Shown piece by piece: positions 25,280 to 33,157 of a DNA stretch of 64,000 bases. How positions within the stretch are numbered: position 1 is the stretch's first letter; each line of letters begins with the position of its first letter. The position numbers were made by a program, and so were the translations under genes. Origin of the DNA: Actinokineospora alba (GTDB lineage Bacteria; Actinomycetota; Actinomycetes; Mycobacteriales; Pseudonocardiaceae); contig NZ_SNXU01000001.1 of NCBI RefSeq assembly GCF_004362515.1, positions 1,612,001 to 1,676,000 on the forward strand. The letters are read 5' to 3'. The notes under the pieces were generated by a model that saw nothing but the letters and a program-made list of their open reading frames with translations, did no database searches and was not told the DNA's origin.

Positions 25280-26116
25280 GTGCGGCGACTGATCTGCTCG
25301 GCTCTCGCATTGCTCGCCGCGGGTGCCGCGGTCTCACTCGGACCGGCGCAGGCCAGTGCGGCCCCCATCCCGTTCGTCGCCGTGGACTGCTCCCAGACCG
25401 TCATCGCCTTCAAGGGGCAGCCGGTCACGCTCGCTCGGCTCGCGGTCGCGGGACTGGTCAGCCAGGCGGTCCGCGAGACCGAGGGCCTGGGTGCCTTGCG
25501 CGGCACCTCGGTCGGCATCGCCTTCCCGCTCGGCGCGTCGATCCCCGTCGGTGAGGTCCCCGACGGCACCGGCGAGATCCCCGGGTCCGTGATCGCGGAC
25601 GCCGTGGCGACCGTCGTGCGGCCGATGCGAGAACTGGTCCCGCATACCGACGCCGCGGTCGCGCGCGTCCACCAACTTGTCACTGAGAAGTGCGGCATGA
25701 CAGTGCGCGCGCTCAACCCGTCCAAAACCGCTCCCGGCACCAAGCCTGGCGGCCCGGGCACCAACCCGCTCACCCCGAACGCGCAGCCCGTCGGCGGCTA
25801 CACGGTTCCCGACCAGCTGCGGCTCTACGACGGCGCCGCGCTCGCCGGGGCCGCCAAGCGCGACTACGGGTCGATCCCGTTCGCCAAGGCGGGCTTGTTC
25901 GTGCCCTCGCCGAGCGCCCGCTACGGCAGCGTTCCCGGCTACAGCCCCGAGTTCGGGTTGCTGAGCGACACTGCCGACTTCCGCACCGCCGGTGACGCCC
26001 AGGCGCTCCCGGTGGGCGCGGGCAACACCGTCGGCCTGCCGATCCTGCTGGCCGTCCTCGCGTTGTCGGTGGTCACTGGTGCACTGGTCCGCACGTGGGT
26101 GCTGCGCAGGGCCTGA
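25280..26116 (+). CDS. Secreted, membrane-anchored protein of unknown function, copy 2
   Basis: 278 aa. The GTG at 25280 is preferred over 25271 because AAAGGG lies 8 bases before it. It repeats the plan of copy 1: signal peptide, VDCSQT and EKCGMT cysteines, a shorter linker, the block IPFAKAGLFVPSP and VPGYSPEFGLL, and a C-terminal helix ending in LVRTWVLRRA. Overall identity to copy 1 is modest apart from the shared block and anchor. The two genes are 59 bases apart and lie just before the rpsF operon, whose leader starts soon after this stop. Confidence 0.74.
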   Translation: MRRLICSALALLAAGAAVSLGPAQASAAPIPFVAVDCSQTVIAFKGQPVTLARLAVAGLVSQAVRETEGLGALRGTSVGIAFPLGASIPVGEVPDGTGEIPGSVIADAVATVVRPMRELVPHTDAAVARVHQLVTEKCGMTVRALNPSKTAPGTKPGGPGTNPLTPNAQPVGGYTVPDQLRLYDGAALAGAAKRDYGSIPFAKAGLFVPSPSARYGSVPGYSPEFGLLSDTADFRTAGDAQALPVGAGNTVGLPILLAVLALSVVTGALVRTWVLRRA

Positions 26117-26145
26117 CCGGCCGCTGTTACGCTCTGTCCGCAGAC

Positions 26146-26187
26146 CCTCCTGCCACGGAACGTCCGTGGCCGCGAGTCCACAGGAGG
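26146..26187 (+). promoter_or_regulatory. rpsF leader that can sequester its Shine-Dalgarno (S6:S18-type motif)
   Basis: CCTCCTG (26146-26152) is exactly complementary to CAGGAGG (26181-26187), the ribosome site of rpsF. Between them sits a perfect hairpin CCACGGA-ACG-TCCGTGG (26153-26169), followed directly by unpaired CCG (26170-26172). A hairpin with CCG on its 3' side, inside an outer helix before rpsF, is the layout reported for the S6:S18 autoregulatory mRNA motif. Pairing is seen directly; the regulatory role is inference from that family. Confidence 0.65.
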
Positions 26188-26199
26188 TGAGTGGTCTTC

Positions 26200-26490
26200 A
26201 TGCGTCATTACGAGGTTATGGTCATCCTCGACCCCACACTCGACGAGCGCACTGTCGCTCCGTCGCTCGACACGTTCCTCAACGTGATCCGCACGTCGGG
26301 CGGAAACGTCGAGAAGGTCGAAATCTGGGGCAAGCGCCGCCTGTCCTTCGAGATCAAGAAGCACGCCGAAGGCATCTACGCCGTGCTCGACATCATCTCG
26401 GAGCCCGCGGCCGTGAAGGAGCTGGACCGCCAGCTGTCCCTGCAGGAATCCGTGCTGCGGACCAAGGTCATGCGGCGCGAGAACGCCTGA
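26200..26490 (+). CDS. rpsF: 30S ribosomal protein S6
   Basis: 96 aa. The ATG at 26200 gives the usual N-terminus MRHYEVMVILDP; an upstream in-frame GTG at 26191 sits almost on the ribosome site. The ferredoxin-like S6 fold is shown by IWGKRRLSFEIKKHAEGIY and by the helix KELDRQLSLQESVLRTKV. First gene of the rpsF-ssb-rpsR-rplI operon. S6 pairs with S18 on the 30S platform. Confidence 0.97.
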   Translation: MRHYEVMVILDPTLDERTVAPSLDTFLNVIRTSGGNVEKVEIWGKRRLSFEIKKHAEGIYAVLDIISEPAAVKELDRQLSLQESVLRTKVMRRENA

Positions 26491-26509
26491 CGGGACAGGG
26501 AGGCAAACG

Positions 26510-27010
26510 ATGGCTGGTGACACGACGATCACGGTGGTCGGAAATCTGACCGCCGATCCTGAATTGCGCTTCACCCCGTCGGGTGCTGCCGTGGCCAGCT
26601 TCACGGTCGCGTCCACCCCCCGCACGTTCGACAAGGCGAGCGGCGAGTGGAAAGACGGCGAAGCGCTCTTCCTGCGGTGCAACATCTGGCGACAGGCGGC
26701 CGAGAACGTGGCCGAGTCGCTGACCCGTGGTTCGCGGGTGATCGTGAGCGGACGGCTCAAGCAGCGGTCTTACGAGACCCGCGAGGGCGAGAAGCGCACG
26801 GTCATCGAGCTTGAGGTCGACGAGGTCGGCCCCTCGCTCAAGTACGCGACCGCCAAGGTCAACAAGGTCAGCCGAGGCACCGGTGGTGGCGGCGGTTACG
26901 GCGGCGGTGGCTCCGGCCAGTCCGCTCCGCCCGCTGACGACCCGTGGGGCTCCGCACCTCCGTCAGGCGGCGGTGGCGGCGGCGGCTTCAACGACGAGCC
27001 TCCTTTCTAA
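26510..27010 (+). CDS. ssb: Single-stranded DNA-binding protein
   Basis: 166 aa, ATG start after GGGAGG. OB-fold over about residues 1-110 (TTITVVGNLTADPELRF, FLRCNIWRQAAENVAESL, GSRVIVSGRLKQRSYE), then a Gly-rich flexible linker and the conserved acidic tip NDEPPF that recruits partner proteins. Essential for replication and repair. Its position between S6 and S18 is the usual one. Confidence 0.97.
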   Translation: MAGDTTITVVGNLTADPELRFTPSGAAVASFTVASTPRTFDKASGEWKDGEALFLRCNIWRQAAENVAESLTRGSRVIVSGRLKQRSYETREGEKRTVIELEVDEVGPSLKYATAKVNKVSRGTGGGGGYGGGGSGQSAPPADDPWGSAPPSGGGGGGGFNDEPPF

Positions 27011-27069
27011 AGCGCACTGCACCGCGCTCACCCCAGACTCTTTCACTAGATAGAACCCAGGAGTAAGAC

Positions 27070-27318
27070 GTGGCCAAGCCACCGATTCGCAAGCCCAAGA
27101 AGAAGGTCTGCGTGTTCTGCAAGGACGTGAAGAAGGACCGTCCGGTGAACATCGACTACAAGGACACCACGCTGCTGCGCAAGTACATCTCCGACCGCGG
27201 CAAGATCCGCGCGCGTCGGGTGACCGGCAACTGCAGCCAGCACCAGCGCGACGTCGCCATCGCGGTGAAGAACGCTCGCGAGGTCGCCCTGCTTCCCTAC
27301 ACCTCGACCGCTCGCTGA
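27070..27318 (+). CDS. rpsR: 30S ribosomal protein S18, zinc-binding type
   Basis: 82 aa, GTG start. Contains CVFC (Cys14, Cys17) and GNCSQHQRD, so it is the Cys-containing zinc form rather than the Cys-free paralogue some actinobacteria induce under zinc limitation. The C-terminus AREVALLPY is typical. A 59-bp gap separates it from ssb, but no terminator is seen there. Confidence 0.97.
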   Translation: MAKPPIRKPKKKVCVFCKDVKKDRPVNIDYKDTTLLRKYISDRGKIRARRVTGNCSQHQRDVAIAVKNAREVALLPYTSTAR

Positions 27319-27335
27319 TCAGGAGGAGACGCATC

Positions 27336-27791
27336 ATGAAGCTCATCCTCACCACTGACGTGAGTGGACTTGGTGGCCCCGGCGACGCCGTCGAGGTCAA
27401 GGACGGCTACGGCCGCAACTACCTGCTGCCCAAGGGCTATGCCATCGTCGCCACCAAGGGCGCCGAGAAGCAGGTCCAGGTCATCCGCCGGGCCCAGGAG
27501 GCCAGCCGGATCCGCGACCTCGACCACGCCAAGGAGGTCAAGGGAGCGCTGACCGCACTGGGCAGCGTGCCGCTGGCCGCCAAGGCCGCGTCGAACTCGG
27601 GCAAGCTGTTCGGCTCGATCACCACGGCCGACATCGTCGCCGCCGTCAAGGCGGCCGGTGGCCCGGTGCTCGACAAGCGCGCGATCGACCTCGCAGGCCA
27701 CATCAAGACGGTCGGCAAGCACTCGGTCAACGTGCGGCTCCACCCGGACGTCACTGCCGCCTTCACCGTCGAGGTGAACGCGGCGGGCTGA
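27336..27791 (+). CDS. rplI: 50S ribosomal protein L9
   Basis: 151 aa. N-terminal domain with MKLILTTDVSGLGGPGDAVEVKDGY shown as MKLILTTDV and GGPGDAVEVKDGYGRNYLLP, a long connecting helix (about 45-75) and a C-terminal domain (KRAIDLAGHIKTVGKHSVNVRLH). It follows rpsR by 17 bases behind AGGAGG. Last gene of the operon; a strong terminator follows. Confidence 0.97.
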   Translation: MKLILTTDVSGLGGPGDAVEVKDGYGRNYLLPKGYAIVATKGAEKQVQVIRRAQEASRIRDLDHAKEVKGALTALGSVPLAAKAASNSGKLFGSITTADIVAAVKAAGGPVLDKRAIDLAGHIKTVGKHSVNVRLHPDVTAAFTVEVNAAG

Positions 27792-27805
27792 CACCCCGTC
27801 CAACC

Positions 27806-27844
27806 GAAACCGCCCCTTCCGCCGCGAGCGGGAGGGGCGGTTTC
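27806..27844 (+). terminator. Terminator of the rpsF-ssb-rpsR-rplI operon
   Basis: 17-bp stem with one G-U pair (arms GAAACCGCCCCTTCCGC and GCGGGAGGGGCGGTTTC) around a 5-base loop, 14 bases after the rplI stop. The sequence after it is not U-rich. Confidence 0.85.
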
Positions 27845-27868
27845 GTGTCCGCACCCGCTGTCCCCAAG

Positions 27869-28093
27869 TTGTCCACAGGTCGTGTTCACCCACCGGGGTG
27901 ACAGCCACGGCGACACGCCGAAGCGGCGATTAATCGCGACACGCCGGACGATCGTGGGAGAGTTTTCTCCACACCTTGTACACAGCCTCTGACCTGGGCG
28001 TTCTTATGAGACTGATGTAGTTGTCCCCAAGTTGTACACAGGTACGCGGGCAGCTGTACGCAGGTGGCTCAAACCATCCACAGGTTATCCACA
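27869..28093 (+). promoter_or_regulatory. Cluster of DnaA-box-like 9-mers upstream of dnaB
   Basis: In 225 bases there are TTGTCCACA (27869-27877), TTGTACACA (27976-27984 and 28032-28040) and the E. coli-consensus TTATCCACA (28085-28093). Weaker relatives are TTGTCCCCA (28021-28029), CTGTACGCA (28054-28062) and CCATCCACA (28074-28082). All point the same way, towards dnaB. The gap from rplI to dnaB (27792-28214) holds no gene. DnaA control of dnaB, or a DnaA-titration site, is inference. Confidence 0.65.
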
Positions 28094-28214
28094 GTTGTGT
28101 CCCCAAGGTCGTTTGCAAGCGGCCGATCGGGGGTTCTAGCGTCGGCCCGGCGGCACCGAAATGTCGCCGTGCCGACGTACCGTCGGACCGAACAGATGTA
28201 CGAAGGAGGGCCGC

Positions 28215-30800
28215 GTGGCGCTGACCGATGACCGCTCTTTGCCGCCGATGCCGAGCGGCCCCGAGCACGGTCTCGACCGGCAGCCGCCGCAGGACCTCGC
28301 GGCCGAACAGAGCGTGCTCGGCGGCATGATGCTGTCCAAGGACGCCATCGCCGACGTGATCGAAGCCCTGCGCCCCGGCGACTTCTACCGCCCGGCGCAC
28401 CAGATGATCTACGACTGCGTGCTCGACCTGTACGGCCGCGGCGAACCCGCCGACCCGATCATGGTCTCCGCCGAACTCGAACGCCGCGGCGAACTCCGCC
28501 GAGTCGGCGGTGCCCCGTACCTGCACACGTTGATCGCCACGGTCCCGACCGCGGCCAACGCCGGCTACTACGCGGAGATCGTCGCGGAGAAGGCGATCCT
28601 GCGCAGGCTCGTCGAAGCGGGAACCCGCATCGTCCAACTCGGCTACCAGGGCGCCGAGGGCGCCGACGTCACCGAGATCGTCGACCGCGCGCAGGCGTCG
28701 ATCTACGAGGTCACCGAACGCAGCATGAGCGAGGACTACGTCGCGCTCGAGGAACTGCTGCAGCCCACCATGGACGAGATCGACGCCATCGCCTCCCGCG
28801 GCGGCAACTCCTTGGGCATCCCCACCGGCTTCGCCGACCTCGACGAGGTCACCAACGGCCTGCACCCCGGCCAGATGATCATCGTCGCGGCACGACCTGG
28901 TGTCGGCAAGGCGCTGGCCCTCGACACGCCACTGCCCACACCCACCGGCTGGACCACCATGGGCGAGGTCAAGGTCGGTGACGAGCTGATCGACGCCGAT
29001 GGCAAAGCCACCCGGGTCGTCGGCGCGACCGACGTGATGGTCGGCCGCCCGTGTTTCGAGGTCGAGTTCAGCGATGGCACCGTGATCGTCGCGGACGCCG
29101 AACACGAGTGGCTGACCAGCACCCGCGCCTCCCGCCGGGCTGCCGCAGGCCCGTCCTCCGCGATTCGCACCACGGCCGAACTCGCCGCATCTGTCCGGTG
29201 CGAGACCAGTGATCGCCGAGCGAACCATGCCGTCGCTCTCACCGCGCCCTTGTCGCTCGCCGAAGCCGACCTGCCGGTTCCGCCCTATGTCTTGGGTGCG
29301 TGGCTGGGCGATGGCGACTCCGCCGGGGCCCGGTTCACCACGAATGATCCCGAGATCATCTGCCACATCGAGGCGACCGGGATCGAGGCCCACGAGTACG
29401 GCAACATGCGCTACCACCTGCGGCTTCCGACGCCGGAGCCAGTGGCGGCGAAATCGTGCGTCGTCTGCGGGGAGACGTTCGTGCCGCGAACAAGCGAGGT
29501 GAAGACGTGCGGGCGAAGCTGCGGGGGCAAGTCGCGCTTCGTGTCCGCGCCCGTTCCGCCGCCGCATTGCCGAGACTGCGGCAAGCCGTCGACAGGTGGG
29601 CGCCTCTGTCAGCCGTGCACTTGGGAACACGGGTCACTCCAGGCCATCCTGCGAACGACCGGCGTGTTGGGCGACAAGCACATCCCGGTGTCGTACCTGC
29701 GCGCTTCCGAATCGCAGCGCCGGGCGCTCCTAGCCGGTCTGCTCGACACCGACGGCACCGTCACGGCGACGGGTTCGGCGCAGATCTCCGTCACTGACCG
29801 AAGGCTCGCGTACGACATCCACGAGCTGATCATCGGCCTCGGCTACCGCTGCCGGATCCGGACCAAACGAGTCGCAGGACGAAACGAAGATCGTTCCACC
29901 GCTTACATCATGACGTTCACCCCGCAGGACCGCGTGTTCCGGCTCGAACGGAAGCACCTTCTGCACAAGGAACGCATGATGGACCGCCCGAGCCGTCCCG
30001 GCGTTCGGTACATCGTGGATGTCCGCCCGATCGCCTCAGTGCCGGTGCGGTGTGTCGAGGTGGACAACGCCGACCACCTGTATCTCGCGGGTCGATCGAT
30101 GATCCCGACGCACAATTCGACCCTGGGTTTGGACTTCGCGCGTTCCTGCTCGATCAAGCACGGCATGAGCAGCGTCATCTTCTCCCTGGAAATGAGCAAG
30201 ACCGAGATCGTCATGCGCATGCTCTCCGCCGAGGCGCGTATTCGGCTCGGGGATATGCGCGGTGGTCGGATGAGCGACGACGACTGGACGCGGCTCGCGC
30301 GGCGGATGAGTGAGATCAGTGAGGCGCCGATCTTTGTCGACGACTCGCCCAACATGACGATGATGGAGATCCGGGCGAAGGCTCGGCGGCTCAAGCAGCG
30401 GCATGACCTGAAGCTGGTCGTCGTCGACTATCTGCAGCTGATGACCTCCGGCAAGCGGGTCGAGTCGCGGCAGCAGGAAGTCTCCGAGTTCTCCCGGCAG
30501 CTCAAGCTGTTGGCCAAGGAGATCGAGGTGCCGGTGATCGCGATCAGTCAGCTGAACCGTGGTCCCGAACAGCGGACCGACAAGCGCCCGATGCTGTCGG
30601 ACCTGCGTGAATCCGGCTCGCTGGAGCAGGACGCGGACATCGTGCTGCTGATCAACCGGCCGGACGCCTGGGAGCGCGACGACCCGCGTGCGGGTGAGGC
30701 GGACTTGATCATCGCCAAGCACCGTGCCGGACCGACGGCGACCGTGGTCGTCGCGCACCAGCTGCACTACAGCCGGTTCGCCGACCTCGCCCAGGGCTGA
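28215..30800 (+). CDS. dnaB: Replicative DNA helicase DnaB with in-frame intein
   Basis: 861 aa as encoded and 459 aa after splicing, the normal DnaB length. The GTG at 28215 follows GAAGGAGGG by 4 bases. The N-terminal primase-binding domain (PQDLAAEQSVLGGMMLSKDA) and the linker lead into the RecA-like motor. Walker A ARPGVGK is interrupted after Lys232 and resumes with STLGLDFAR at Ser635. Walker B-type LKLVVVDYLQLM, AISQLNRG and the ESGSLEQDAD motif are intact. It unwinds DNA at the replication fork as a hexamer. The last 34 bases overlap the convergent P-loop gene. The intein must splice for activity, because it splits the ATP site. Confidence 0.96.
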   Translation: MALTDDRSLPPMPSGPEHGLDRQPPQDLAAEQSVLGGMMLSKDAIADVIEALRPGDFYRPAHQMIYDCVLDLYGRGEPADPIMVSAELERRGELRRVGGAPYLHTLIATVPTAANAGYYAEIVAEKAILRRLVEAGTRIVQLGYQGAEGADVTEIVDRAQASIYEVTERSMSEDYVALEELLQPTMDEIDAIASRGGNSLGIPTGFADLDEVTNGLHPGQMIIVAARPGVGKALALDTPLPTPTGWTTMGEVKVGDELIDADGKATRVVGATDVMVGRPCFEVEFSDGTVIVADAEHEWLTSTRASRRAAAGPSSAIRTTAELAASVRCETSDRRANHAVALTAPLSLAEADLPVPPYVLGAWLGDGDSAGARFTTNDPEIICHIEATGIEAHEYGNMRYHLRLPTPEPVAAKSCVVCGETFVPRTSEVKTCGRSCGGKSRFVSAPVPPPHCRDCGKPSTGGRLCQPCTWEHGSLQAILRTTGVLGDKHIPVSYLRASESQRRALLAGLLDTDGTVTATGSAQISVTDRRLAYDIHELIIGLGYRCRIRTKRVAGRNEDRSTAYIMTFTPQDRVFRLERKHLLHKERMMDRPSRPGVRYIVDVRPIASVPVRCVEVDNADHLYLAGRSMIPTHNSTLGLDFARSCSIKHGMSSVIFSLEMSKTEIVMRMLSAEARIRLGDMRGGRMSDDDWTRLARRMSEISEAPIFVDDSPNMTMMEIRAKARRLKQRHDLKLVVVDYLQLMTSGKRVESRQQEVSEFSRQLKLLAKEIEVPVIAISQLNRGPEQRTDKRPMLSDLRESGSLEQDADIVLLINRPDAWERDDPRAGEADLIIAKHRAGPTATVVVAHQLHYSRFADLAQG
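28911..30116 (+). other. Class 3 intein in dnaB with LAGLIDADG endonuclease and two Cys4 clusters
   Basis: 402 aa (DnaB residues 233-634), inserted between Lys and Ser of Walker A. Residue 1 is Ala, not Cys or Ser. It has Trp299 two residues after His297 (AEHEWLT), Cys613 in VRCVEVDNADHLYL and the end PTHN (Thr632, Asn634) followed by Ser635. This is the Trp-Cys-Thr set that defines class 3 inteins, which start splicing from an internal Cys (family knowledge). Two endonuclease motifs are present (LGAWLGDGDSA and LLAGLLDTDGTV). Between them lie Cys 415/418/432/436 and 452/455/465/468, two zinc-ribbon-like clusters. Both acidic residues of the LAGLIDADG motifs are kept, so homing activity is possible. 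Confidence 0.93.
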
Positions 30801-31303
30801 GCGCCCAGCCAGCGCCGGACGTCGCCCGCGCTGGTGAAGCGGACGACGTCGACGTTCGGGTGCGCTTCGGCCAGCGCGCGGGTTTTGGCGCTGGTCGCGG
30901 CGTGCTGTGACCACGCCCAGCGGATCGGGTGCTCGGGGTCGGCCCACTCGCGCCAGTTCTCGGTGTTGCCGTTGAAGAGTTCGCGGCCGGTGACCGCTCG
31001 GGCGACACTGCGGCGAATCACCCGGTGCATGACGGTCCGGCGCGGCAGGTCGAGCCAGAGCAGGGTGTCGGCGCGTTCCCACAGCAGGGTTCCGAGAAAC
31101 CGCTGGTACTGCGCTTCGCAGACCCAGCGGTCGGTGGCGGCGAACGCGGCGACGTCGGACTCGAACTCGGGGCGCTTGACCCAGCCCGGGCCGTGATGCA
31201 GCGCGTCGAGTTCGTAGCGGGGCAGGCCGAGCCCGGCCGCGACCCGTCGGGCGAGGGTGGTCTTGCCGGAACCGGACACACCGGCGATCAGGACGCGTCG
31301 CAC
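30767..31303 (-). CDS. P-loop adenylate-kinase-like (FlaR/topology-modulation type) protein
   Basis: 178 aa. N-terminal P-loop GVSGSGKTTLARR, then ELDALHHGPGW, the pattern of small kinase-like proteins annotated as topology modulation or shikimate/adenylate-kinase-like. LWLDLPRRTVMHRVIRRS gives the typical lid region. Probably a nucleotide-binding kinase of unknown substrate. The 3' end overlaps the 3' end of dnaB by 34 bases on the opposite strand. Confidence 0.8.
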   Translation of the reverse strand: MRRVLIAGVSGSGKTTLARRVAAGLGLPRYELDALHHGPGWVKRPEFESDVAAFAATDRWVCEAQYQRFLGTLLWERADTLLWLDLPRRTVMHRVIRRSVARAVTGRELFNGNTENWREWADPEHPIRWAWSQHAATSAKTRALAEAHPNVDVVRFTSAGDVRRWLGAQPWARSANRL

Positions 31304-31378
31304 CCAATCACTCTACGAGCAGGTAAACCCGCTCCTGACCTGGTCGGAATACTGCGGGCCTCGCCTGCGTCATGGTAT

Positions 31379-31392
31379 GTTGAATATTCAAC
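31379..31392. promoter_or_regulatory. Perfect palindrome GTTGAATATTCAAC upstream of the LigB-type gene
   Basis: 14-base perfect inverted repeat ending 9 bases before the ATG at 31402. TTGAATATTCAA-type sites are common MarR-family operators. TATGTT at its left edge could be a -10 element, so bound protein would block transcription. No MarR gene lies next to it. Confidence 0.55.
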
Positions 31393-31401
31393 CTCACGGG
31401 G

Positions 31402-32199
31402 ATGGGCGACATGATGACGTCGAGCAGGCAGCCGGTTCTCTACCTCAGCCACGGTGCGCCACCGCTGGCCGATGACCAGCTGTGGACCCGCCAGCTCGCC
31501 GAATGGTCGTCGACCATCGACAAGCCGACAGCGATCCTCATCGTGTCCGCGCACTGGGAAGAGGCGCCGCTGACCCTGGGCGCCACCGAGACCGTCCCGC
31601 TGGTCTACGACTTCGGCGGCTTCCCCGAGCGCTACTACCAGGTGAAATACCCCGCGCCCGGCGCACCGGAACTGGCCGCGAAGGTTCGCGGGCTGCTGCG
31701 CGGCCCGAGCACCCCGACCGCCGACGACCCGCACCGCGGACTCGACCACGGCGCATACGTCCCGCTGGTCGAGATGTACCCGGACGCCGACGTTCCGGTG
31801 TTGCAGATCTCCATGCCCACGCTCGAGCCCGCCGCGCTCGTCGACATCGGCCGCAGGCTCGCGCCGCTGCGCGACGAGGGTGTGCTGATCATCGGCAGTG
31901 GCTTCTTCACCCACAATCTGCACGCCATGACCCCGCACCTCGGCCCGGACCACGCGCCGCCATCCTGGTCGAGCGAGTTCGACGACTGGGGTGACCGGGT
32001 GATCGAGTCCGGCGACTTCGACTCGCTGATCGACTTCGAGCGCAAGGCGCCCGCCGCGCGGCTCGCGCATCCGCGCACCGAGCACTTCGCGCCGCTGTTC
32101 GTCGCGCTCGGCGCCACTATGGACACTCTTCGTACGCAGCGTTCGGTGATCGAAGGGTACTGGTTCGGGTTGGCCAAGCGCTCTTGGCAATTCGATTGA
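31402..32199 (+). CDS. Extradiol aromatic ring-opening dioxygenase, DODA/LigB type
   Basis: 265 aa. LSHGAPPLA near the N-terminus (metal His), SAHWEE, GLDHGAYVPL and SGFFTHNLH supply the His/Asp set for non-haem iron or zinc of the YgiD/DODA family. Members open catechol rings such as L-DOPA; the natural bacterial substrate is usually unknown. ATGs at 31402, 31411 and 31414 compete, and the first was kept because the alternatives are not better placed. Single gene with its own palindromic operator-like site. Confidence 0.88.
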   Translation: MGDMMTSSRQPVLYLSHGAPPLADDQLWTRQLAEWSSTIDKPTAILIVSAHWEEAPLTLGATETVPLVYDFGGFPERYYQVKYPAPGAPELAAKVRGLLRGPSTPTADDPHRGLDHGAYVPLVEMYPDADVPVLQISMPTLEPAALVDIGRRLAPLRDEGVLIIGSGFFTHNLHAMTPHLGPDHAPPSWSSEFDDWGDRVIESGDFDSLIDFERKAPAARLAHPRTEHFAPLFVALGATMDTLRTQRSVIEGYWFGLAKRSWQFD

Positions 32200-32297
32200 C
32201 CAAAGATCACCGGTACGGGTGGTATCCGGTGCTTGAATTGGCATAGGTGGACAGGGAAGGGTTCTGCGCAAGTCTCAGCGACGGAAGGCGCGGGCCG

Positions 32298-33146
32298 ATG
32301 AGCGCGGTTCACCTAGCGGCACCTCTCGTGCCGGATTCCGGTTGGGACGACCTCGTCGCGGAACTCCCGTATGGGCTGGTCCTGCACGACGAGCACGGGT
32401 CCGTCGTCGTGGCGAACGCCAGCGCCGCGGAGTTGCTCGACCTGCCGCCGCACCATCTGCGGGCGGGGACGAACCCGCCCGACTGGCGGCTGTGCGACGA
32501 CTCCGGTTCCCCGGTCCCGAGCATGCCGGAACTGGCCCGCCAGATCGGTCGCGCGGGATCGTCGACGACGATGCCGTTCGTGGTGACCCGCGTGAACACG
32601 CCGTACCGCAGGCTGTGGGCCGACATCCACCCGGTCACCCACCGGGGACGCGGGATGACGCTGATGGTGATCCGCCCGGTCGAGTCCGAGCCGGTGCGGT
32701 GCCTGCTCGACCCGACCACCGGACTGCCGCACCGCGCGCTGCTGTTCGACCGGATCGAGCAGAGCCTGGTGCGAGCCCGGATCCACGGGACGCGGACCAC
32801 CCTGGTGCTCGCGGATCTCCGCGGTCTCGGCAAGGTCAACCGGGAGCTCGGTTTCGACCGCGGCGACGAGTTGTTGGCGCTGCTGGCCGACCGGCTGCGG
32901 TCAGGGCTGCGGGCCGATCAGACCGTGGCCCGCTACACCGGCGGGACGTTCGCCGTGGTCACTGATCATTCGTCGGGAACCGGCGAACACCTCGCCGCCA
33001 GGATCCGTGAGGTCGCCGCCGGTGCCGCGTGCATCGGGGAGCAGGAGATCGAGCCGGAGCTTCGGACCGGGTGGTCGACCAGCGGCGGCGACGGAACGGT
33101 GCACCGCCTGGTGTCCCAAGCCGAGACCCGACTGCGCGAAAGCTGA
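32298..33146 (+). CDS. PAS-domain protein with degenerate GGDEF domain
   Basis: 282 aa. A PAS-like region (about residues 20-130: LPYGLVLHDEHGSVVVANASAAELL) is joined to a GGDEF fold (about 140-280: DPTTGLPHRALLFDRIEQSL, GLGKVNRELGFDRGDELLALLADRL). The signature GG(D/E)EF reads GGTFA, so two catalytic acidic residues are gone. Cyclic di-GMP synthesis is therefore unlikely, and a sensing or nucleotide-binding role is more plausible. The ATG at 32298 was chosen; the frame extends 17 codons upstream. No membrane segment. A strong terminator follows. Confidence 0.8.
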   Translation: MSAVHLAAPLVPDSGWDDLVAELPYGLVLHDEHGSVVVANASAAELLDLPPHHLRAGTNPPDWRLCDDSGSPVPSMPELARQIGRAGSSTTMPFVVTRVNTPYRRLWADIHPVTHRGRGMTLMVIRPVESEPVRCLLDPTTGLPHRALLFDRIEQSLVRARIHGTRTTLVLADLRGLGKVNRELGFDRGDELLALLADRLRSGLRADQTVARYTGGTFAVVTDHSSGTGEHLAARIREVAAGAACIGEQEIEPELRTGWSTSGGDGTVHRLVSQAETRLRES

Positions 33147-33157
33147 ACGGACACAGA

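Noticed and set aside
27850..28214. The dnaB upstream region as oriC
   Set aside because: There are DnaA boxes, but no adjacent dnaA/dnaN, no long AT-rich unwinding region, and the spacing is less dense than a known actinobacterial origin. Treated as a regulatory cluster instead.
27930..29630. Minus-strand frame across the dnaB leader and intein
   Set aside because: It covers the DnaA-box region and dnaB; no start signal and no recognisable motif.
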